From Nocardia acididurans (lineage in GTDB: Bacteria; Actinomycetota; Actinomycetes; Mycobacteriales; Mycobacteriaceae): DNA of 64,000 nucleotides. Below, piece by piece: positions 34,601 through 41,800 of the stretch. Below the pieces are notes generated by a model. It was not told the DNA's origin. It saw only the letters and a list, made by a program, of their open reading frames with translations, and did no database searches. Every line of letters starts with the position of its first letter. The first letter of the stretch is position 1. The stretch lies in contig NZ_JAERRJ010000005.1 of NCBI RefSeq assembly GCF_016741815.1, forward strand, positions 310,001 through 374,000, read 5' to 3'. The translations under genes and the position numbers were made by a program.

Positions 34601-35513
34601 GACCTGGCTCGGCGGCCGCGGCTCGGTCCGAGGTTCGCTCTGTTCCGGGGCGGCCACCGGATCTGGCTGGGCTCCCCGGTGGGGTCGAGGTACGGATTCG
34701 TGCGGTCGGCGCGCCCGGGATCGGTTCGCCGCGCAGGATGGCCGTATTGACTGCGGTGAGGGCGGGGCCCGGGTCCGCGCCGAGTTGGTCCACAAGGCGG
34801 GTGCGTAGCGAAGCGAAGACGTCGAGGGCTTCGTTGGTCCGGCCCGCTGCCGCGAGCAGGCGCATGAGGGTGCCGTGGGCGGGCTCGTCGAGCGGCTGGG
34901 TGGCGACGGCCTCGCGGGCCAGGTCGATCGCGCCGGTAAGGTCGCCGATCGTCTCGCGGGCCATGAGTTCGAGGGTGTCGAGCGCCTGGCGGCGGGTGGC
35001 CGCGACGGTGGTCAGCTCGTCGGCGACCGGGCCGGGCGGGAGGTCGGCGGCGGGGTCACCGCGCCACAATGCACGAGCGGTCTCGATCAAGGCGAGAGCT
35101 GCGGCGTCGTCACCGGCCTGGTGCGCTTGGCGCGCTCGAGTTTCGAGCTGGGCGGCGTAGGCGAGGTCGACCTGGTCGGGGGCGAGGAGCAGGCGATAGC
35201 CTGCCGGGCCGATTTCCAGGGTTCCGTCGGGTAGCGCCGAGCGCAGCCGGGAGACCTGGGTGTGCAGGGCGTTCATGGGGGCGCGGGGCGGGGTGTCGCC
35301 CCAGATGTCGTCGATGAGGGTCTGGGCGCTGCGGCTGCGGCCGGGGTGGGTGGCCAGCGCCGCGACGAGGAGGCGGGCCCGCGTTCCGGGTACGGGTGCG
35401 AGCAGGCCGTCGCGCCGCAGCGCGACCTCGCCCAGCAGGGCCACGAGTACCGGATCGCCCGCGGTCGGCCGGGGGTGCCCGGCGGTGTCGGGACTGCTTG
35501 TTTCCGAAAACAT
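31638..35513 (-). CDS. AfsR/SARP-type regulator, 1291 residues, with ATPase and repeat domains
   Basis: A very large signal-integrating regulator. N-terminal winged-helix DNA-binding domain (VALLGEVALRRDG to about 110), bacterial transcriptional activator domain (about 115-260), a low-complexity G/A/E/Y-rich linker (about 268-478), an NB-ARC-like ATPase with Walker A GPGGTGKT (near 494) and Walker B LLILDNCEHLID, then TPR-like helices to the C-terminus. Members activate secondary-metabolism or stress genes when ATP is bound. The linker holds degenerate YxAGxxxxA-like repeats not found in the relative at 49990-52878. The gene is flanked by a LuxR HTH and an SRPBCC gene; targets unknown. Confidence 0.9.
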   Translation of the reverse strand: MFSETSSPDTAGHPRPTAGDPVLVALLGEVALRRDGLLAPVPGTRARLLVAALATHPGRSRSAQTLIDDIWGDTPPRAPMNALHTQVSRLRSALPDGTLEIGPAGYRLLLAPDQVDLAYAAQLETRARQAHQAGDDAAALALIETARALWRGDPAADLPPGPVADELTTVAATRRQALDTLELMARETIGDLTGAIDLAREAVATQPLDEPAHGTLMRLLAAAGRTNEALDVFASLRTRLVDQLGADPGPALTAVNTAILRGEPIPGAPTARIRTSTPPGSPARSGGRPGTERTSDRAAAAEPGHAAAQSLSATPEAGATADVPPQGPNAMAEYPAGQRASADEGRTPGAGYAAGIEHPPRAGRVVGADDAAGSGVGYSASAENMTGSGNPAGFSHPARVEYVAGAGYVAEAGQAARFVYAAGGGDAAQTRGVVAEAGPGPGGSASSGAGRSFPSGRGGPVGIGLRVAPNALLGREGDLAALEESLRRSRVTTVLGPGGTGKTRVANELGARVAREMPVTLVELASLRADTNPAATRADIEAAIAATLGVSEVGRDTNVLRPMAARDIGQRLRDALGARAMLLILDNCEHLIDAVAEVVADLVGGTDRLTVLTTSRAPLEITAETVYPLPPLVIDAGGSPATDLFAARARAVRPSVRLDPDAVARLCRTLDGLPLAIELAAARVRTMSVEEIETRLEHRFALLRSGDRSSPERHRTLHAVIEWSWNLLDKDQRVALRRLCRFPAGFTLAAAEAVIEDHEIPDAATAVDGLVGQSLLTVLDDDPDIEGVRYRMLETVREFGEEQLALTGEADLVMDRMSRWATDFVLDVARRYPTCEQVGVVRSVAAEYENLITVLRHALDRRDIGTANAVFATLAGLWVMRGAHMELVSWSPRLLALPPQRGPLTNEQADLLMFAQLLLGLHLMFTGAGLRDAAVVRTRVRRMLSQGAPLTPVFRYLGELTSRTRSVTQVARKLAEGARSADPRTRVSALLLRANMRENGGDVYGSNRDALEALRVEGAIDLWGTAMVCQHLGSMYGQSARYAESVDYYQRTIDIMLQLRAHEEVVEMRSYLAVSLVGAGDTRAARHELEATLGMVGLELAADYSAAQPNQRRATVVAGLAEIELAEGDTEAGLAHFRQVLALLDWPHGEVAPGPGDLMLAAAVVDAWVLYGRAAEMDRVVRELIDLSVARLAQYWDLPQIGAVALAVGTYLLAIGKRTELALDLLVLAPRVFGRQDYPCMRMPRHQDLHRPVVGAQRMTDALNAVAHVGRKAAAARILDDLTAIHADGWA

Positions 35514-35616
35514 TCCTCGCCAATCGTAGGTGAGTCGCGGCGCGGCGGCCGGATTCGGTGGACCGGTCGGTGCGGTATCGCTATCAGCGCTGCCTGCCTG
35601 GGCCTAAGCTCGTTTC

Positions 35617-36075
35617 ATGACCGACTTCGACATTCACCGGGACACGGTCATCAAGGCCGACCCGGCACAGGTTCAGGCGCTCGTCGACGACTTCCACCAG
35701 TGGCGCAAGTGGTCGCCCTGGGAGGACATCGACCCGGCCATGGAACGCAACTACAGCGGAGCCGACCGCGGTATCGGCGCCCGCTACTTCTGGAACGGCA
35801 ACCGCAAGGCCGGGCGCGGCGATATGGAGATCACCTCCGCCACCTCCGACCGGATCGGCATCCGCCTGCACTTCGAGAAGCCCTGGAAGGCCACCAACCA
35901 GGTCACCTTCGAATTCGCCCCGGACGCCGCCGGTTCCACCGCCGTCACCTGGCGCATGACCGGTCAGCAGACCGGGTTCATGGGCTTGATCGGCAAGCTC
36001 ATCCCGATGGACAAGATGGTCGGCAAGGATTTCGAGAAGGGCCTGGCGCAGCTCAAGGCCGCCGCCGAATCCTGA
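35617..36075 (+). CDS. SRPBCC family protein
   Basis: A 152-residue polyketide-cyclase/START-fold protein (MTDFDIHRDTVIKADPAQVQALVDDFHQW...GNRKAGRGDMEI...MDKMVGKDFEKGLAQLK). Likely binds a hydrophobic ligand; role unknown. A TAAGCT hexamer (35605-35610) six bases before the ATG predicts a leaderless mRNA. It is followed by menA at 39 bases, and menA has its own similar element. Confidence 0.85.
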   Translation: MTDFDIHRDTVIKADPAQVQALVDDFHQWRKWSPWEDIDPAMERNYSGADRGIGARYFWNGNRKAGRGDMEITSATSDRIGIRLHFEKPWKATNQVTFEFAPDAAGSTAVTWRMTGQQTGFMGLIGKLIPMDKMVGKDFEKGLAQLKAAAES

Positions 36076-36101
36076 TCGCGCACCCCCGCACACCCTCGCA
36101 C

Positions 36102-36114
36102 TAGGCTGCGGTGC
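36102..36114 (+). promoter_or_regulatory. -10-like element of menA, leaderless start predicted
   Basis: TAGGCT (36102-36107) is followed by seven bases and the menA ATG, with no ribosome site between. This spacing puts the expected transcription start at the A of ATG. Confidence 0.5.
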
Positions 36115-36987
36115 ATGGCTACAGCAGCACAGTGGATCGAGGGCGCTCGGCCGCGCACCTTGCCGAACGCTATCGCCCCGGTCCTGGTGGGGACGGGGGC
36201 CGCCGCCGCGATCGACGGGGTGAACTGGTGGAAAGCGGTGCTGTGCCTGCTGCTTTCGCTGTCCCTGATCATCGGCGTGAACTACGCCAACGACTATTCC
36301 GACGGCATCCGCGGCACCGATGACGAGCGCGTCGGCCCGCTGCGCCTGGTGGGTTCGAAGATCGCGAGCCCGGCCGCGGTGCGCAATGCGGCGGTGGGCT
36401 GCCTGGCGGTGGGCGCGGTGCTGGGCCTGGTGCTGGTGGCGACCAGCGCGTGGTGGCTGCTGGCGGTGGGCGCGGCCTGCCTGGCGGGCGCGTGGTTCTA
36501 CACCGGTGGCCGGAATCCGTACGGCTACAGCGGTTTCGGTGAGATCGCGGTGTTCGTGTTCTTCGGTCTGGTCGCGGTGCTGGGCACCGAGTTCGTGCAG
36601 GCGGGGCGGATCGATATCGCGGGTGTCGCGGGGGCGATCGCGGTGGGTTCGTTCTCCAGCGCGGTGCTGGTGACCAACAACCTGCGCGACATTCCGACCG
36701 ACACCGTGTCGGGCAAGCTCACCCTCGCGGTGCGCCTAGGCGACACGCGCACGCGCACACTGCATCTGGTGCTGCTGGCGGTGCCGTTCCTGGCCACGAT
36801 CGCGCTGGCCGTCACCGTCACCCCGTGGGCGCTGGCGGGCCTGGTGGCGCTGCCGCTCGCGATCAAGGCCAATGAGCCGGTGCGCACCGGCAAGTGCGGG
36901 CCGAATCTGATTCCCGCGCTTGCCGGTACGGGTATGGCGCTGCTGGTCTGGTCGCTCGCGACAGCGGTGGCGCTGGTCTTCGCCTGA
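36115..36987 (+). CDS. menA: 1,4-dihydroxy-2-naphthoate polyprenyltransferase MenA
   Basis: A 290-residue integral membrane UbiA-family prenyltransferase that attaches the polyprenyl tail to dihydroxynaphthoate, giving demethylmenaquinone for MenG. The first Asp motif [20 protein letters not shown] (about 59-78) and the second region [22 protein letters not shown] are characteristic, with 8-9 membrane segments. It should use the tail made by the synthase at 6721-7743. Confidence 0.95.
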   Translation: MATAAQWIEGARPRTLPNAIAPVLVGTGAAAAIDGVNWWKAVLCLLLSLSLIIGVNYANDYSDGIRGTDDERVGPLRLVGSKIASPAAVRNAAVGCLAVGAVLGLVLVATSAWWLLAVGAACLAGAWFYTGGRNPYGYSGFGEIAVFVFFGLVAVLGTEFVQAGRIDIAGVAGAIAVGSFSSAVLVTNNLRDIPTDTVSGKLTLAVRLGDTRTRTLHLVLLAVPFLATIALAVTVTPWALAGLVALPLAIKANEPVRTGKCGPNLIPALAGTGMALLVWSLATAVALVFA

Positions 36988-36993
36988 CCCGGG

Positions 36994-37018
36994 TCCGGGG
37001 CGGTCGCGCCGCCCCGGA
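36994..37018. terminator. Terminator hairpin between menA and the holin-like gene
   Basis: TCCGGGGCGG (36994-37003) and CCGCCCCGGA (37009-37018) form a perfect 10-bp stem with loop TCGCG, lying between convergent genes a few bases from both stops. No U-run. Confidence 0.65.
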
Positions 37019-37022
37019 TCGG

Positions 37023-37400
37023 CTAGTCGTTGTCCGGCACCAGGACGCCGAGCACCCAGTTCACCAGGGCGATGATGATGCCGCCCCAGACCGCCGCCCA
37101 GAAACCCTCGACGTGCAGCTGGTACTTGGTGGTCTCGGTGATGATCGAGGTCAGCCACAGCATGAGGGCATTGATCACGATCAGGAACAGGCCGAGGGTG
37201 AGGATCACCAACGGCAGTGACAGCAGTTTCACGATGGGCTTGACCAGCGCGTTCACAATGGTGAAGATCACCGCGGCGACCGCGAGGACGATGAGCTTGT
37301 CGGAGGTGCTGCCGTCGGGGCGGATGTCGATGCCGTCCACCCATTCCGAGGCCAGCCAGATGGCGAAGCCGGTGATTATCAGACGAATCAGGAGCGTCAT
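37023..37400 (-). CDS. Phage holin-4-type membrane protein
   Basis: A 125-residue protein with four transmembrane segments of the Phage_holin_4_2 family (MTLLIRLIITGFAIWLASEW...VNALVKPIVKLLSLPLVILTLGLF...WGGIIIALVNWVLG). Despite the family name these are ordinary chromosomal membrane proteins of unknown role, and no phage genes lie nearby. Confidence 0.88.
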   Translation of the reverse strand: MTLLIRLIITGFAIWLASEWVDGIDIRPDGSTSDKLIVLAVAAVIFTIVNALVKPIVKLLSLPLVILTLGLFLIVINALMLWLTSIITETTKYQLHVEGFWAAVWGGIIIALVNWVLGVLVPDND

Positions 37401-37435
37401 GCCCCGATCGTAGAGCCGACCGGCCCGTCCGGCCC

Positions 37436-38020
37436 TCAGGCGGCGCGATCGAGAAACGCGTTGGTGGCGTCCCGCAATCGCGCCAGCGCCGCGTCGTCAC
37501 CGACCAGCCGCCGGACCGTGTCGTTGGGGGCGCGCAGGATGCCGAGCAGGATGTGCCCGCCCTCGATGGTCTTGTCGCCACGCGCCAACGCCTCCCGCAG
37601 CGACAGTTCGAGCACCTTCTTGGCCTCCCGGGTGAACGGAATATGGCCCCACGGCTTGCCTTTGGCATTGCGGAAGAACCCGCGGCGGGTGTCCTCGGCC
37701 GGGGGTCGGTCGAGGGCGTCCTCACCGAAGGAGGCTTCCAGGCTTTCGCGCACGGCGTCGAGGTCGATGCCGATGGAGCGCAGCGCTTCCGCGTCCTCTT
37801 CGCCGAGTGGTTCGCCGCCGCGCTTGCGCGCCAAGGCTTCTCGTACGCCGTCGACGGTGAGTCCGGATTCGGCGAGTACGTCTTTCACGCCGTGGCCGGG
37901 TGCGGCCAGTAGTCCGAGCAGGACGTGTTCGATCCCGATGGAGGGCGCGTGCAGTTCGCGCGCCTCCTCCTGGGCGACCACGACCGCGAATTTGGCCTCT
38001 TTGGTGAATCGTTCGAACAT
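37436..38020 (-). CDS. Clp N-terminal double-repeat protein
   Basis: A 194-residue protein with two Clp-N (ClpC/ClpA amino-terminal) repeats: residues 1-75 (MFERFTKEAKFAVVVAQEEARELHAPSIGIEHVLLGLL) and about 125-190 (PFTREAKKVLELSLREALARGDKTIEGGHILLGIL). It has no AAA+ module, so it may act as a substrate adaptor or decoy for the Clp protease. Its ATG overlaps the stop of the upstream HTH gene (TGATG), so the two are an operon under a promoter with TTGAC/GTCAA inverted repeats. Confidence 0.88.
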   Translation of the reverse strand: MFERFTKEAKFAVVVAQEEARELHAPSIGIEHVLLGLLAAPGHGVKDVLAESGLTVDGVREALARKRGGEPLGEEDAEALRSIGIDLDAVRESLEASFGEDALDRPPAEDTRRGFFRNAKGKPWGHIPFTREAKKVLELSLREALARGDKTIEGGHILLGILRAPNDTVRRLVGDDAALARLRDATNAFLDRAA

Positions 38021-38241
38021 CAGCGGATTCCGCCCTTCCGGTTGTACTTCTGGTGCACCGCCTGCCGGCTGACCTCGAGCGCGTCCGCGATGGCCTGCCA
38101 GGACCAGCCCTGCCTGCGGGCATTGGCTACCTGGATGGACTCGAGCCGCTCGAGCAACCGGCGGAGAGCCAGCACGGCCCGCAATCCCACCTGGGGATCG
38201 GGGCTGCCGGCCGCGGCCGCCAGAGTTGTTGCTTCACTCAT
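38020..38241 (-). CDS. Small HTH DNA-binding protein
   Basis: A 73-residue protein with a C-terminal helix-turn-helix (GWSWQAIADALEVSRQAVHQKYNRKGG). It is coupled by overlap to the Clp-N gene and probably autoregulates the operon through inverted repeats immediately upstream. ATG at 38241 (MSEATTLAAAAG); the promoter spacing suggests the mRNA starts at or beside this ATG. An in-frame upstream extension would cross the promoter and is rejected. Confidence 0.85.
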   Translation of the reverse strand: MSEATTLAAAAGSPDPQVGLRAVLALRRLLERLESIQVANARRQGWSWQAIADALEVSRQAVHQKYNRKGGIR

Positions 38242-38243
38242 GA

Positions 38244-38289
38244 GTGTCAATTTACGTTGACACTCCGGGCGCGTCAACAAAAATTGACA
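38244..38289 (-). promoter_or_regulatory. Promoter and twin operators of the HTH/Clp-N operon
   Basis: On the minus strand: -35 TTGACG (38277-38272), 17 bases, -10 TAAATT (38254-38249), then seven bases to the ATG. Two inverted repeats with the same 6-base spacer overlap these elements: GTGTCAA/TTGACAC (38244-38250, 38257-38263) and GTCAA/TTGAC (38273-38277, 38284-38288). The arrangement fits repression by the small HTH protein and a leaderless mRNA. Confidence 0.75.
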
Positions 38290-38337
38290 GAACCGGAAAG
38301 ATGTTCGCCGACAGGGAAACCGGTCAGCGGGAAACGG

Positions 38338-38622
38338 TCAGCAGGGGGTGAACGGGGCGTAGTCGACGACGTGCCCGTCGTTCCAGCCCCACACCGCGTG
38401 CGGCTCGACCTCGACGCCGGCCTGCAGCACCAGTCGCCAGCCGCGCGCGTCCTTCTCCCAGACGTCGCCGTCGCGATCGCGGTAGCGTCCGGCCGCGACC
38501 GGTTCCCACGCGTGGATGATGCCGGCGACCTCGGCGTGAACCTGCGCCTCGGCCTCGGGCGTGACCACCCACGGACCCGCGGTCACATTGGCGCCTATCA
38601 CCGAGTGCGGATGCTGCCCCAA
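38338..38622 (-). CDS. Hypothetical protein, 94 residues
   Basis: A 94-residue protein of unknown function (TTG start, MGQHPHSVIGANVTAGPWVV). The middle, RYRDRDGDVWEKDARGWRL, is a short motif found in other small actinobacterial proteins. CCAGGAGTTGAG supplies a ribosome site 9 bases before the TTG. No signal peptide. It is divergent from the XRE regulator gene; an association with that regulator is possible but unproven. Confidence 0.65.
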   Translation of the reverse strand: MGQHPHSVIGANVTAGPWVVTPEAEAQVHAEVAGIIHAWEPVAAGRYRDRDGDVWEKDARGWRLVLQAGVEVEPHAVWGWNDGHVVDYAPFTPC

Positions 38623-38762
38623 CTCAACTCCTGGATTGTTGTTGTTTCAAACTATTGGAGCAGAACGGGATACCGCGCAGCCTCTCCCAGCACCACCGTG
38701 CGTGTATCAGTTGGCAACCGCGCGTGTACTTATCAGCTATACAAGTAAGGTCAAGCTAACTA

Positions 38763-39641
38763 ATGAACGGAGTTCCCACGTTCGGCGAGTTCATTCGCCA
38801 GCGCCGCACGACCGCCAATCTCACCCGCCCCCAACTGGCCTGGCTCGCCAACCTCTCGGTCCCCTACCTCACCAAGATAGAAGCCGGCGCGAACCCGTCC
38901 CGCCGAGTCGTCGAATCCCTCAGCAGCGCACTCCAATTGAACCGGGGCGAACACGAGTACGCCCTCACACTGGCCGACGGGCCCGCCCCGCGCGTCGAAC
39001 CCGACCACCCCACCGAAGCCGATCTGGCCTACCTGCAACTGCTGCCGAAACCGGCGGCCTACCTGTCGGCGGCCTTCGACATCCTGGCCGCGAATGCCGC
39101 ACACCAGCACACCTTCCCCCAGCTCGAGCCGGGTGCGAACGCGCTGGAGTGGCTGTTCCTCAACCCGATCTCACGAACCGTGCTGGTGGATTGGATGGGT
39201 GAGGCGCAGAACGCCGTCAGCCTGTTCCGGTTGCAGCTGGCCCGGCATCGGGATGACGACCGCGCCCTCGAGGTCATCGAGAAGTGCCTGGAGAGCCCGG
39301 ACTTCTCGCTCATCTGGCGCAGCGATTCGGTCTCCGGCGATCTGGGTAATCCCACCAAGCTGGTGCGTGATCCGCAGACCCTGGCGATTCGCGAGATGCA
39401 CGTGAACATCTGGCGCGCTCCGGGCCTGCAATCGTGGTCGATGACCTTGTGCGCCATCATCGATCAGCCCATGGCGGTCACGCGTCCAGTCATGCGGGAG
39501 CGCCCGGTTTCGTCTACCCCCCTTAACACCCAGGAAGGCAGCGAAAGACCGTCCGGACGCTCGACCAGCACCTCGGTACGACGCGATCCGAACCCGACTC
39601 AACCCTTGCAGCTACCTGACAGCAAACAACTGGATGGGTGA
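38763..39641 (+). CDS. XRE-family regulator with MmyB-like ligand domain
   Basis: A 292-residue regulator with an N-terminal HTH_3/XRE domain (FGEFIRQRRTTANLTRPQLAWLANLSVPYLTKIEAG, residues 7-42) and a C-terminal MmyB-like ligand-binding domain (LAYLQLLPKPAAYLSAAFDILAAN..., WSMTLCAIIDQP). The last 50 residues are low-complexity. The upstream 140 bases are unusually AT-rich (TATACAAGTAAGG). Target and ligand unknown. Confidence 0.87.
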   Translation: MNGVPTFGEFIRQRRTTANLTRPQLAWLANLSVPYLTKIEAGANPSRRVVESLSSALQLNRGEHEYALTLADGPAPRVEPDHPTEADLAYLQLLPKPAAYLSAAFDILAANAAHQHTFPQLEPGANALEWLFLNPISRTVLVDWMGEAQNAVSLFRLQLARHRDDDRALEVIEKCLESPDFSLIWRSDSVSGDLGNPTKLVRDPQTLAIREMHVNIWRAPGLQSWSMTLCAIIDQPMAVTRPVMRERPVSSTPLNTQEGSERPSGRSTSTSVRRDPNPTQPLQLPDSKQLDG

Positions 39642-39678
39642 CCAGAAGTAATCGACCCACCCCTGTGCCGTGCGAAAA

Positions 39679-40764
39679 CTAAGCCGACCAATGACCGGTA
39701 GCGATGAATTCGGCCAGCACCGCTTCCGGTTCCGTCAGGCTCAGCCCCTGACCGGCAACCCACTCGTCATTGAAATAGGTTCCGGCATAACGGTCCCCGC
39801 CATCGCACAGTAGCGTGACCACGCTGCCCGTGTGGCCATCTGCGAGCATGTCGGAAATCAGGGCAAACGCACCCCAGAGGTTCGTGCCGGTGGATCCGCC
39901 GACCCGCCGGCCGAGCACCTGCGAGGCATGTCGCGCCGCCGCGATGGACCCGGCGTCGGGCACCTCGATCATGGTGTCGACCACCTGGCCGACGAAGGAC
40001 GGCTCCACCCGCGGACGCCCGATTCCCTCGATCCGCGAAGGCATTCCGGTCTGATAGCCGGCGTCGGCCAGCTCGTATCCGCCGTAGAAGGCCGAATTCT
40101 CCGGATCCACCACGGCCAGTCTGGTGGCGTGCCGCCGGTAGCGGATGTAGCGGCCGATGGTCGCGCTGGTGCCGCCGGTGCCCGCGCCCACCACGATCCA
40201 CTCCGGCACCGGATGCGTCTCCAAGGCGAGCTGCTCGAAGATGGACTCGGCGATGTTGTTGTTGCCGCGCCAGTCCGTGGCGCGCTCGGCGTGCGTGAAC
40301 TGGTCCATGTAGTGGCCGTTCGACTCGGCCGCCAAACGCGCTGCCTCGGTGTAGATGTCGGGCGCGCGATCCACCAGATGGCAGCGCCCGCCCTGCGCCT
40401 CGATGAGCGCGATCTTCTCCGGCGAGGTCTTGGCCGGTACGACGGCCACGAAGTCCAGGCCCAGCAGTTTCGCGAAGTACGCCTCGCTGATGGCGGTCGA
40501 GCCGGAGGAGGCTTCCACCACGGTCGTACCCTCGGTGACCCAGCCGTTGCAGATGGCGTAGAGGAACAGCGATCTGGCCAGGCGGTGCTTGAGACTGCCT
40601 GTGATGTGGGTGGATTCATCCTTCAGGTACAGCTGCACGCCCCAGTGGTCGGGCAGCGGGTAGCGCAGCAGGTGGGTGTCGGCGCTGCGCTGGGTGTCGG
40701 CGTCGATGAGCCGAACCGCGTTGTCGACCCAGGCGCGCGGCGTGGAGCGGTCGCAGCGCTTCAC
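39679..40764 (-). CDS. cds1: L-cysteine desulfhydrase Cds1 (PLP-dependent)
   Basis: A 361-residue cysteine-synthase-fold enzyme that matches M. tuberculosis Cds1, which cleaves cysteine to hydrogen sulfide, pyruvate and ammonia. The PLP lysine lies in [12 protein letters not shown] (Lys59), the substrate loop is [15 protein letters not shown], and the PLP phosphate loop is [14 protein letters not shown] (about 191-204). The GTG at 40764 overlaps the stop of the DUF4229 gene (GTGA), so translation is coupled. Related cystathionine beta-synthase or serine-sulfhydrylase activity cannot be excluded. Confidence 0.85.
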   Translation of the reverse strand: MKRCDRSTPRAWVDNAVRLIDADTQRSADTHLLRYPLPDHWGVQLYLKDESTHITGSLKHRLARSLFLYAICNGWVTEGTTVVEASSGSTAISEAYFAKLLGLDFVAVVPAKTSPEKIALIEAQGGRCHLVDRAPDIYTEAARLAAESNGHYMDQFTHAERATDWRGNNNIAESIFEQLALETHPVPEWIVVGAGTGGTSATIGRYIRYRRHATRLAVVDPENSAFYGGYELADAGYQTGMPSRIEGIGRPRVEPSFVGQVVDTMIEVPDAGSIAAARHASQVLGRRVGGSTGTNLWGAFALISDMLADGHTGSVVTLLCDGGDRYAGTYFNDEWVAGQGLSLTEPEAVLAEFIATGHWSA

Positions 40765-41069
40765 GCGTCGTCCCCCTGCAGGCGCTTCATGAGCTGTTCG
40801 CGGTCGCCGCGGCGCTTGGCGTCGACGGCGGCGATGTCCTTGTTGACTTGCGTCCGAAGCTTTTTGAACAGCACCAGCGACAGCGGCATGGCGATGAGCA
40901 GGCCGAACAGCAGCGCGACGATGATCGGCACGGTCACGCCGGCCAGCTTGGCGACGCCGACGATGATCGCGGCGAGGACGGCCACCAGGCCCAGCCGGGC
41001 CACCGTGTAGAGGGCCAGGTTTTTCGCGAGGCGTCGCCCCGCACCGTTCGACTGGGTCGTGTCACTCAC
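40761..41069 (-). CDS. DUF4229 membrane protein
   Basis: A 102-residue protein with two transmembrane segments (about 17-36 and 39-62) and a basic cytoplasmic tail ([27 protein letters not shown]), fitting DUF4229. GTG start at 41069 ([13 protein letters not shown]). It is the upstream cistron of cds1. Function unknown; possibly a membrane partner. Confidence 0.8.
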   Translation of the reverse strand: MSDTTQSNGAGRRLAKNLALYTVARLGLVAVLAAIIVGVAKLAGVTVPIIVALLFGLLIAMPLSLVLFKKLRTQVNKDIAAVDAKRRGDREQLMKRLQGDDA

Positions 41070-41172
41070 GGCCAACAGCCTAGGTGACACCGATTCGGGT
41101 ATATCCGGTGCCCTCCGCCCGAATGTCGCTGGATATTCGCTACTGGCCAGTCAAAAGTGACCGCGAACACAT

Positions 41173-41186
41173 AACGGATATCCGTT
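41173..41186. promoter_or_regulatory. 14-bp perfect palindrome upstream of bldC
   Basis: AACGGATATCCGTT lies between the divergent DUF4229/cds1 and bldC genes in an AT-rich stretch (CGAACACATAACGGATATCC to TTACTTCC). It may be an operator for either gene. No experimental counterpart known to me. Confidence 0.45.
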
Positions 41187-41295
41187 TTGTCTATTACTTC
41201 CTCTTTACCAAACCGAGACTGTTCGAACACTCGGGGGGTGCGGTGCAACGATGTCGCTACTGATGAGGGATCTGTCGATACGGAAAGGTTTGCGA

Positions 41296-41529
41296 ATGAC
41301 TGCGTTCACCGCGGCGAGCCGCGTATTGGGTTCCGTCAACGGCCAGGACACACTGCTCACCCCTGGCCAGGTGGCTTCCCTGTTCCACGTAGACCCGAAG
41401 ACCGTCACCCGCTGGGCGCACGCCGGGCGACTCGGCTCACTCCGCACACCGGGCGGCCACCGCCGCTTCCGTGAATCGGAGGTCATGCAACTGCTGAAGT
41501 CCCTCACCACCGAGGCGACCCGCTCCTAA
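41296..41529 (+). CDS. bldC: BldC-like developmental regulator (MerR-like)
   Basis: A 77-residue MerR-like winged-helix protein (LLTPGQVASLFHVDPKTVTRWAHAGRLGSLRTPGGHRRFRESEV), the BldC family that binds direct repeats in Streptomyces and delays development. GGAAAGG precedes the ATG at 41296 by 7 bases; a longer in-frame start exists but has no ribosome site. It is followed by a small membrane gene. Target genes in this organism unknown. Confidence 0.88.
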   Translation: MTAFTAASRVLGSVNGQDTLLTPGQVASLFHVDPKTVTRWAHAGRLGSLRTPGGHRRFRESEVMQLLKSLTTEATRS

Positions 41530-41599
41530 CCGCTATTTCTTGTTCTGCGGTGCCGCAGGTACGTCAACGGATTACCCTCGTTGGCAGGAGGTGAGCGAC

Positions 41600-41788
41600 G
41601 TGACGTACCTGTTGGCACTCATCGCGGTGGTAGCCGTCGCGATGTTGTGCTGGAAGGCCTTCGGCCCCCAGCGACCGTCCGGCACCGGCACAGCGCCGAT
41701 CCGGCAACACCGCATCATCGGGCCCGACGACGACCCCGAATTTCTGCGCCGCATCTCGAAAGAGCGACACGACGGCGAATCTCCGTAA
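41600..41788 (+). CDS. Small single-pass membrane protein
   Basis: A 62-residue protein with one N-terminal transmembrane segment (VTYLLALIAVVAVAMLCWKAF) and a charged tail (PDDDPEFLRRISKERHDGE). AGGAGG at 41585-41590 gives the GTG at 41600 proper spacing. The GTG at 41591 would be too close. No function assigned. Confidence 0.7.
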   Translation: MTYLLALIAVVAVAMLCWKAFGPQRPSGTGTAPIRQHRIIGPDDDPEFLRRISKERHDGESP

Positions 41789-41800
41789 TAACGGACTTAC

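Noticed and set aside
37023..37400. Prophage remnant suggested by the holin-type protein
   Set aside because: Phage_holin_4_2 family proteins are ordinary chromosomal membrane proteins; no integrase, capsid or lysin genes are near.
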